Assembly (NCBI GenBank): GCA_009703465.1
Contig: WLGC01000053.1
Span: forward strand, 1-6,042
Length of the DNA stretch: 6,042 bases
Reading direction: 5' to 3'
Source: Actinomycetota bacterium
GTDB taxonomy: Bacteria > Actinomycetota > Actinomycetes > Actinomycetales > Microbacteriaceae
The notes beneath the pieces were generated by a model. That model saw only the letters and a program-made list of their open reading frames with translations, had not been told where the DNA came from and did not search any database. Every line of letters starts with the position of its first letter. Position 1 is the first letter of the stretch. Positions 1 through 4,420 of the stretch are shown here, one piece after another. The position numbers were made by a program, and so were the translations under genes.

Positions 1-888
1 ATCAATCTGTCCATCAACCGGCATCAAAGGCTCACGAGTAACATCGCCAGCAAGAAGTGCCGCGGTGCCAAGACCGCAATCAAAATTTAGTTCTGGAAGC
101 AGAGCTGCCAAATGAGCTCCCATAGAAATTCCAATTGAAGAATCCAGCGCAGAGGAAATAACAACCGGTAGTCCCGCATCCTTGGCAATTTCAAGGCTGC
201 GAGAAATTCCACCAAGCGGAGCAACTTTCAGAACCAAAATATCGGCAGCGTTTGCCTGGGCCACTGCAAGCGGGTCAGTTACTTTTCTAACTGATTCGTC
301 AGCGGCTATCTTCACCGGTATTTGATCTTTGGCCAAAGTTAGTTTCACCTCGGCAAGCTCGGCGATAGTTTCTACCGGCTGCTCAAAATAATCAAGTGGT
401 ATTTCTTGAGAATCTAAATCTCGAATTAGCTCTAGCGCCTGCTCAACACTTAAATTTCCATTTGCATCAAGTCGCAGTTTTGCATTTGGGTAGAGGGCTC
501 TAACCTCTTTGATTCTTTGAATATCTTCTGCCTGGCTTTGACCTGCTTCAGCAACTTTTATCTTCACGGTGCCAAAGCTGCCAAACCTAGCCAAGATTGC
601 AGCCACCTGATCTGGGGCTACCGACGGCAGGGTCGCATTCACCGGAATTTTCTGACGAGCCACATCAGGTAAATTGCTGTAGCCAAACTCAATTGCTGCA
701 GTTAGCCAGGCGGCGGCTTCTTCATCTGGGTATTCAATAAAAGGAGCCCACTCAGCCCAGCCTTCAGGCCCTTCAAAAATAAGTACTTCCCGCTGGGTCA
801 GTCCTCTGAATTTATTGCGCAGCGGCAGCGAAACCACCCGGGCGGTCTGGGTCAGCTCTGCCAAGGAGGGAATAGGGGTTTGCTTCAC
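1..888 (-). CDS. menC: o-Succinylbenzoate synthase MenC, 3' end outside window
   Basis: This enolase-superfamily enzyme dehydrates SHCHC to o-succinylbenzoate in the cytoplasmic menaquinone pathway. The window holds 296 codons read leftward from a GTG at 888. The frame is open to base 1, so the C-terminus (probably a few tens of residues) is missing. The N-terminal capping region is residues ~1-85, with ARVVSLPLRNKFRG near 17-29. The barrel follows and carries the whole catalytic set: K109 and K111 in VKIKV, metal-ligand candidates D141 (LRLDANG), E169 (FEQP) and D197 (ADES), and the second base K221 (VLKVAPLGG). The sequence VVISSALDSSIG at ~242-253 is also typical. The GTG start is chosen because the N-terminus matches actinobacterial homologues in length and a -10-like hexamer lies 6 nt upstream. 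There is no Shine-Dalgarno, so the mRNA is probably leaderless. The gene is divergent from menB across 17 bp. The assignment is secure; the exact start is slightly less so. Confidence 0.95.
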   Translation of the reverse strand, partial: MKQTPIPSLAELTQTARVVSLPLRNKFRGLTQREVLIFEGPEGWAEWAPFIEYPDEEAAAWLTAAIEFGYSNLPDVARQKIPVNATLPSVAPDQVAAILARFGSFGTVKIKVAEAGQSQAEDIQRIKEVRALYPNAKLRLDANGNLSVEQALELIRDLDSQEIPLDYFEQPVETIAELAEVKLTLAKDQIPVKIAADESVRKVTDPLAVAQANAADILVLKVAPLGGISRSLEIAKDAGLPVVISSALDSSIGISMGAHLAALLPELNFDCGLGTAALLAGDVTREPLMPVDGQID

Positions 889-893
889 ATTGT

Positions 894-899
894 TAGTCT
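894..899 (+). promoter_or_regulatory. Predicted -10 element of leaderless menB promoter
   Basis: TAGTCT (TANNNT) is followed by six bases (AGATTC) and then the menB ATG. There is no Shine-Dalgarno in the 17-bp gap, so a transcript starting at A906 would be leaderless. No clear -35 is seen at 16-18 bp upstream, where the DNA is menC coding sequence. TAGATT at 899-904 also fits TANNNT but ends only one base before the ATG, so it is less likely. Confidence 0.6.
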
Positions 900-900
900 A
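895..900 (-). promoter_or_regulatory. Predicted -10 element of leaderless menC promoter
   Basis: Read leftward, the hexamer is TAGACT (TANNNT consensus). Six bases (AACAAT) follow it and then the menC GTG, which places the expected transcription start on the first base of the start codon. No recognisable -35 hexamer lies 16-18 bp further upstream. It shares five base pairs with the opposed menB -10 element. It is predicted from sequence and spacing only. Confidence 0.6.
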
Positions 901-905
901 GATTC

Positions 906-1817
906 ATGACGCACAAGGTATCGGAGCTCTTTGACGAGCGGATCTGGCAAGAGGTATCGGGGTTTGAAGACCTCGAGGATGTGACCTATCACCGTCACAC
1001 AACCCTTGGCATCGTGCGGGTGGCGTTTAATCGCCCAGAGGTTAGAAATGCATTTAGGCCACAAACAGTTGATGAGCTTTACCGCGCTTTAGATCACGCT
1101 CGTATGGAATCAAAGGTGGGCGTTGTTCTGCTTACCGGTAACGGCCCATCAGCAAAAGACGGTGGTTGGGCGTTTAGCTCAGGTGGCGATCAGCGAGTTC
1201 GCGGTCGTGATGGCTACAAATATGCCGATGGCGAGACTGCCGAAACTATTGATGCCGGTAAAACTGGCAGACTTCACATCCTTGAGGTGCAGCGACTAAT
1301 TAGGTTTATACCGAAGGTAGTTATTGCACTGGTGCCTGGTTGGGCTGCTGGCGGCGGACACTCACTCAATGTGGTGGCTGATCTTTCTATTGCTTCAGCT
1401 GAGCACGCAAAATTCAAACAAACCGATGCCGATGTTGGATCATTTGATGCCGGTTTCGGAAGTGCCTACCTAGCCCGACAGGTTGGCCAAAAGTTTGCCA
1501 GAGAAATTTTCTTTATTGGTGAAGAGTATTCAGCTCAGCGCGCCTATGAACTAGGCGTTGTCAATAAAGTTGTGCCACATAAAGAACTTGAGCAGCACGG
1601 TGTTGCTTGGGCAACAGAAATTTTGCGCAAGTCGCCTCAGTCAATTCGCATGTTGAAGTACGCATTCAACATGGTTGACGATGGTCTAATTGGCCAACAA
1701 CTTTTTGCCGGTGAGGCAACTCGTTTTGCCTACGGAACTGATGAAGCGGTCGAGGGCCGCGATGCGTTTTTAGAAAAGCGTGATCCAGACTGGTCACCTT
1801 ATCCTTGGCAGTACTAA
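906..1817 (+). CDS. menB: 1,4-Dihydroxy-2-naphthoyl-CoA synthase MenB
   Basis: This crotonase-fold enzyme cyclises o-succinylbenzoyl-CoA to 1,4-dihydroxy-2-naphthoyl-CoA. At 303 aa it is full length, close to the ~314-aa mycobacterial enzyme, and it aligns without gaps over the remembered core. The N-terminus (VSELFDERIW, then DVTYHRH) and VRVAFNRPEVRNAFRP (38-52) bind CoA. The oxyanion-hole region is SSGGDQ (91-96) plus GWAAGGGHS (145-153). The catalytic segment QTDADVGSFDAG (172-183) has D174, S179 and, further on, Y276; with an 11-residue offset these match D185, S190 and Y287 of the M. tuberculosis enzyme. The Asp in QTD marks the bicarbonate-independent class; E. coli-type enzymes have Gly there and use bicarbonate. 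The C-terminus (DPDWSPYPWQY) is also typical. It is the first gene of a menB-menE-menA operon, with a leaderless-type start. Confidence 0.98.
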   Translation: MTHKVSELFDERIWQEVSGFEDLEDVTYHRHTTLGIVRVAFNRPEVRNAFRPQTVDELYRALDHARMESKVGVVLLTGNGPSAKDGGWAFSSGGDQRVRGRDGYKYADGETAETIDAGKTGRLHILEVQRLIRFIPKVVIALVPGWAAGGGHSLNVVADLSIASAEHAKFKQTDADVGSFDAGFGSAYLARQVGQKFAREIFFIGEEYSAQRAYELGVVNKVVPHKELEQHGVAWATEILRKSPQSIRMLKYAFNMVDDGLIGQQLFAGEATRFAYGTDEAVEGRDAFLEKRDPDWSPYPWQY

Positions 1818-1826
1818 ATATTTTTT

Positions 1827-2951
1827 ATGACCAGAGCGCTAAAGATAGTTCCAGCGAATGACACCTTTGCTGCGCTAATTGCTTTTGCCGATGTGCTTGA
1901 TGGTAAATCGGCTTTGTTTATTTCAGGTCCTGAAGTAAATGGAGTCAAACCTGAAATTGCAGAATTACCAGATACCGTTTCGGATGACACCGCACTGATT
2001 TTAGAAACATCTGGATCAACTGGAACACCAAAGAGAATATCAATTTCTCGAGAGGCACTAATAGCAAGCGCAAAAGCTTCTAGTTTTGCTCTTGATGCAG
2101 ATGAAACTTCTTCGCAGTGGTTATTGGCATTGCCAATTAATTACATAGCTGGAGCGAACGTGCTTATTCGTTCAATGATGGCCGGCAGCCAACCGGTAAT
2201 TATGAATACTTCATTGCCATTTACCGCAGAGGCTTTTGCCAGGATGGCAAGTCAAATGAAAGCCGAGAAACGGTTCACCTCACTGGTGCCAACTCAACTT
2301 GGCAGACTGGCCCAAGCAATTGACCAAGATGAGTTTCTGCTTGAGCAAATGCGCCGCTTTGACGCCATCTTGGTCGGTGGCCAAGCCGTTGACTATCAAC
2401 TCCTGGGCCGCCTAGAAGCGCTGGGCATCAACGTTGTGACCACCTATGGTCTAACTGAAACCTCGGGGGGCTGTGTTTATAACGGCATTCCAATCGGGGA
2501 TACCCAGTTCAAGCTTTTTGATGATCGAGTAAGCATCAAGGGCTCGGTCCTTGCCAATGTTGAAACAGACGCCGATGGATTTTTTGCAACTCAGGACGCC
2601 GGCCTTGTTGATGAGTCTGGCAGATTAGCAATACTGGGAAGAATTGACCGGGTGATTAACTCAGGCGGCATAAAGGTTTCGCTAGATCGAGTTGAGCAAC
2701 TTGCAGCAAGGGTTACCGGTGTGGTTGATGTGGCAGCAACTGCAATTAATGATGTTGAATGGGGCCAGCGAGTAGGTATTGCTTATCTTGGAAGCCCTGA
2801 GGTGGCTGATGATATTGCAAAAGCACTGGCTAATGATTTGGGTCCAGCCGGAAAACCAATTCGCTTGCTCCGAGTAGATAAAATTCCAAAGACTTCAAGC
2901 TCAAAGAATAATCTTGAAGCTGTAGCAAAACTATTTGAGGAAATAAATTGA
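1827..2951 (+). CDS. menE: o-Succinylbenzoate-CoA ligase MenE, short actinobacterial form
   Basis: This ANL-family enzyme adenylates o-succinylbenzoate with ATP and transfers it to CoA, supplying the MenB substrate. It has 374 aa, shorter than the ~450-490 aa of E. coli or Bacillus MenE but usual for actinobacteria, because much of the N-terminal subdomain is missing. Motifs in order are the phosphate loop TSGSTGTPK (61-69), the LPINYIAG substrate-side loop (102-109), VGGQAV (183-188), TYGLTET (206-212), Asp257 in the TQDAG segment, hinge GRID (271-274), SGGIKVS (279-285) and the C-terminal PKTSSSK with adenylation lysine candidate K360. One oddity is that the loop usually reads PxHHIAG, but here both histidines are replaced (N105, Y106). 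There is no Shine-Dalgarno before the ATG: the 9-nt gap after menB is ATATTTTTT, so translation probably relies on coupling to menB. Function is confident from motifs and context. Confidence 0.95.
   Translation: MTRALKIVPANDTFAALIAFADVLDGKSALFISGPEVNGVKPEIAELPDTVSDDTALILETSGSTGTPKRISISREALIASAKASSFALDADETSSQWLLALPINYIAGANVLIRSMMAGSQPVIMNTSLPFTAEAFARMASQMKAEKRFTSLVPTQLGRLAQAIDQDEFLLEQMRRFDAILVGGQAVDYQLLGRLEALGINVVTTYGLTETSGGCVYNGIPIGDTQFKLFDDRVSIKGSVLANVETDADGFFATQDAGLVDESGRLAILGRIDRVINSGGIKVSLDRVEQLAARVTGVVDVAATAINDVEWGQRVGIAYLGSPEVADDIAKALANDLGPAGKPIRLLRVDKIPKTSSSKNNLEAVAKLFEEIN
2937..2940 (+). promoter_or_regulatory. Ribosome-binding site supporting the menA TTG start
   Basis: GAGG lies at the end of menE, 7 nt before the TTG at 2948. 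This spacing supports TTG as the true menA start even though TTG is a weak codon. The TTG overlaps the menE TGA stop (TTGA), so reinitiation by ribosomes finishing menE is also likely. Confidence 0.7.
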
Positions 2952-3838
2952 AAAAGTCAAAGATCAAGCTCTGGGTAGAAGGCGCGCGTCTCCGCACGTT
3001 ACCACTGGCAGTTTCTCCAATTGCAATTGGAGCTGGGGCTGCAGCATCAGTTCAAAAGTTTGACTTGCTGCTAAGCCTGCTGGCATTAGCTGTGGCACTA
3101 TTTCTGCAAATTGGAGTGAACTACGCCAATGACTATTCAGATGGCATTCGCGGGACTGATGATTTTAGAGTTGGTCCACTTCGGTTAACCGGTTCAAAAT
3201 CTGTGCGGCCAGAAGCTGTAAAACTTGCGGCCTTTATTTTCTTTGGGTTGGCTGCAGTTTCCGGTCTGGTAATTGTTTTGATCACAGCTCAGTGGTGGTT
3301 TATTGCCGTTGGAGCTGCAGCAATAATTGCCGCTTGGTTTTATACCGGCGGAAAATCACCTTATGGCTATGCCGGCTTAGGCGAGCTTGCAGTATTTGTG
3401 TTCTTTGGTTTAGTTGCTACCTATGGAACTGCATTTATTCAAATAAGAAACTTTGATATGAATGCTCTCATCGGCGCAATTGCGGTTGGGCTTTTTGCAG
3501 CAGCAGTATTGATGGTCAACAACATTCGAGATATTGAAACCGATACTTTGGCCAAGAAAAAAACTCTGGCGGTAAAGGTTGGAAAACGTCCCGCTAAGGC
3601 AATTTACTTTCTAATGATTTGGCTACCGATGCTGGTGCTAGTTCCTTACTCACTGATTTATCCAGCAACGTTTTTTACCTGGGTAGTGCTGTTTCTATTG
3701 ATTCCAGCAACGCTGATAGTGGTAACTGCCAAGAGTCCCAAGGAACTGATTTTGGCGCTGAAATTGACCAGCTTTGCCTCGCTGCTCTACGCGGTGCTTT
3801 TTGGCCTGGGGCTAGCTCAAATCAACTTTGCCCTCTAA
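2948..3838 (+). CDS. menA: 1,4-Dihydroxy-2-naphthoate polyprenyltransferase MenA
   Basis: This integral-membrane UbiA-superfamily prenyltransferase attaches the polyprenyl tail to DHNA, with loss of CO2, giving demethylmenaquinone. It has 296 aa, a normal length. Both Asp-rich Mg-diphosphate motifs are intact: NYANDYSDGIRGTD (58-71, with D62 and D65) and NNIRDIETDTLAKKKT (191-206, with D195 and D199). The N-terminal ARLRTLPLAVSPIAIG (13-28) is the usual lead into helix 1. Further hydrophobic helices lie at roughly 39-57, 93-113, 116-131, 146-163, 172-190, 218-238, 241-260 and 270-290. It starts at TTG with GAGG 7 nt upstream and overlaps menE by 4 nt, so it is the third gene of menB-menE-menA. 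It converges on the DUF4229 gene, leaving 22 bp between the two stop codons. Confidence 0.96.
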   Translation: MKKSKIKLWVEGARLRTLPLAVSPIAIGAGAAASVQKFDLLLSLLALAVALFLQIGVNYANDYSDGIRGTDDFRVGPLRLTGSKSVRPEAVKLAAFIFFGLAAVSGLVIVLITAQWWFIAVGAAAIIAAWFYTGGKSPYGYAGLGELAVFVFFGLVATYGTAFIQIRNFDMNALIGAIAVGLFAAAVLMVNNIRDIETDTLAKKKTLAVKVGKRPAKAIYFLMIWLPMLVLVPYSLIYPATFFTWVVLFLLIPATLIVVTAKSPKELILALKLTSFASLLYAVLFGLGLAQINFAL

Positions 3839-3845
3839 CCCGGCC

Positions 3846-3863
3846 TAGAAGCCACAGGCTCTA
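3846..3863. terminator. Small imperfect hairpin between convergent menA and DUF4229 genes
   Basis: AGCC (3850-3853) pairs with GGCT (3857-3860) around an ACA loop. TAG at 3846-3848 extends the stem by pairing with CTA at 3861-3863, with A3849 bulged. It is the only fold visible in the 22-bp convergent gap, and it runs into the DUF4229 stop codon. There is no T-tract on either side, so it is not a classical intrinsic terminator. Termination here is a guess from position. Confidence 0.2.
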
Positions 3864-4103
3864 CTTGGCGGCAGCGTCCTCAGCCTCTGAGTCTTTATCG
3901 GTCTTGTTCTTGGTGAAACGGTAGATGGCCTCTGAAACGGCCTCACGCTGCTTACTAAAGAAGATCAGCGATATGGACAGTGAAACTACCGCGGCAATAA
4001 TTGCCGAAAAGAATGGGTCAAAGCCCAGCAGAAGCATCAGGGCGAGAAAGCCTATAAATAAGCCAACTCGCAGGGTTATGTATCTAAGCCAAGGATTCTT
4101 CAT
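3861..4103 (-). CDS. DUF4229-type small membrane protein
   Basis: This 80-aa protein has no assigned biochemical role. Two adjacent hydrophobic segments (roughly residues 12-27 and 31-48) form a helical hairpin. They are followed by FFSKQREAVSEAIYRF (48-63) and a charged, probably disordered tail rich in K, D, E and A that ends in EDAAAK. The two-helix layout, the R/Q-rich stretch after helix 2 and the acidic-Ala tail fit the actinobacterial DUF4229 family as I remember it, and that family is commonly found beside menD and menA. The ATG at 4103 has no Shine-Dalgarno, but TAGACT ends 6 nt upstream, which suggests a leaderless mRNA. It converges with menA and diverges from the gene at 4142. A role in menaquinone synthesis is suggested only by position. 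Confidence 0.85.
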   Translation of the reverse strand: MKNPWLRYITLRVGLFIGFLALMLLLGFDPFFSAIIAAVVSLSISLIFFSKQREAVSEAIYRFTKNKTDKDSEAEDAAAK

Positions 4104-4109
4104 GGAATA

Positions 4110-4115
4110 AGTCTA
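4110..4115 (-). promoter_or_regulatory. Predicted -10 element of the DUF4229 gene
   Basis: Read leftward, TAGACT is followed by TATTCC and then the ATG at 4103. It is the same hexamer and the same 6-nt spacing as at menC. TTAAGT, also read leftward (4138-4133), lies 17 bp upstream and is at best a poor -35. The predicted transcript is leaderless. Confidence 0.6.
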
Positions 4116-4125
4116 GGTTTCCCGC

Positions 4126-4141
4126 TGGTTAGACTTAACCA
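4126..4141. repeat. 16-bp inverted repeat over the small membrane gene promoter
   Basis: TGGTTA (4126-4131) and TAACCA (4136-4141) are perfect inverted arms around GACT. The repeat spans the predicted -10 hexamer and ends on the base just before the ATG, so a protein bound here would block transcription from this promoter. It could be an operator for smp-menD, or simply chance symmetry around the -10. No regulator family can be named. Confidence 0.35.
4130..4135 (+). promoter_or_regulatory. Predicted -10 element for the small membrane gene and menD
   Basis: TAGACT is followed by TAACCA and then the ATG at 4142, again with exactly 6 nt between. There is no Shine-Dalgarno, so a leaderless transcript is expected. 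It is the only promoter-like sequence I see that could drive menD. The -35 position (about 4107-4112) falls on the opposing DUF4229 -10 and has no TTGACA-like sequence. Confidence 0.6.
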
Positions 4142-4420
4142 ATGAAGTGGTTTATTTTCGTCATCATCGCAGCGTCAATTCTGGCGGTCTTTGCCGCCGT
4201 TTACGGCATCACCTACCTGGTAAATCAAAAGAAGCGTCCAAAATACAAGACCACTGCACCCGATGATGATCCAAAGTTTTTGCGCGATTTGGCAACCCGT
4301 CTAAACAGTGAACCAAAACCAGAAGATAAAAAGCCAAACACCGATACACCAAAGCCTGCAGAGAATAACTCAGATCAGGATCCCGAGGCTCCGGATGACA
4401 AGCCTGCCAGTGACAAATAG
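4142..4420 (+). CDS. Small single-pass membrane protein upstream of menD, function unknown
   Basis: This 92-aa protein has one hydrophobic helix at about residues 3-27. It is followed by a basic NQKKRPKYK stretch, which suggests an N-out, C-in anchor. Then comes TTAPDDDPKFLRDLATRLN (~37-55) and a low-complexity hydrophilic tail rich in P, D, K, E and N to the end. The APDDDPxFLR segment resembles, from memory, the C-terminal part of small actinobacterial membrane proteins annotated PLDc_N that often sit beside menD. The second membrane helix of that domain is absent here. The gene appears real: it has the leaderless-type promoter spacing of its neighbours, and its last 26 nt overlap menD, so menD is probably co-transcribed with it. 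No enzymatic motif is present. The function is unknown. Confidence 0.8.
   Translation: MKWFIFVIIAASILAVFAAVYGITYLVNQKKRPKYKTTAPDDDPKFLRDLATRLNSEPKPEDKKPNTDTPKPAENNSDQDPEAPDDKPASDK
4385..4388 (+). promoter_or_regulatory. Ribosome-binding site that decides the menD start
   Basis: GAGG lies 6 nt before the ATG at 4395, inside the 3' end of the preceding gene. It favours this start over the in-frame ATG at 4308 and the in-frame GTG at 4410, neither of which has such a site. Confidence 0.65.

Noticed and set aside
3619..3924. Rightward open frame of 101 codons overlapping the menA 3' end and running into DUF4229
   Set aside because: It is out of frame with the clearly conserved menA, antisense to DUF4229 at its end, and has a low-complexity Ser/Ala/Leu translation with no recognisable domain.
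3925..4110. Rightward 61-codon frame antisense to DUF4229
   Set aside because: It lies opposite the more plausible two-helix DUF4229 protein, which has its own promoter-like sequence. The antisense translation shows no domain or start signal.
4308..4394. In-frame upstream ATG giving menD a 29-residue N-terminal extension
   Set aside because: The extension lies inside the small membrane gene in another frame, is rich in N, Q and K, and resembles no MenD N-terminus. The ATG at 4395 has GAGG 6 nt upstream and gives a family-typical start.
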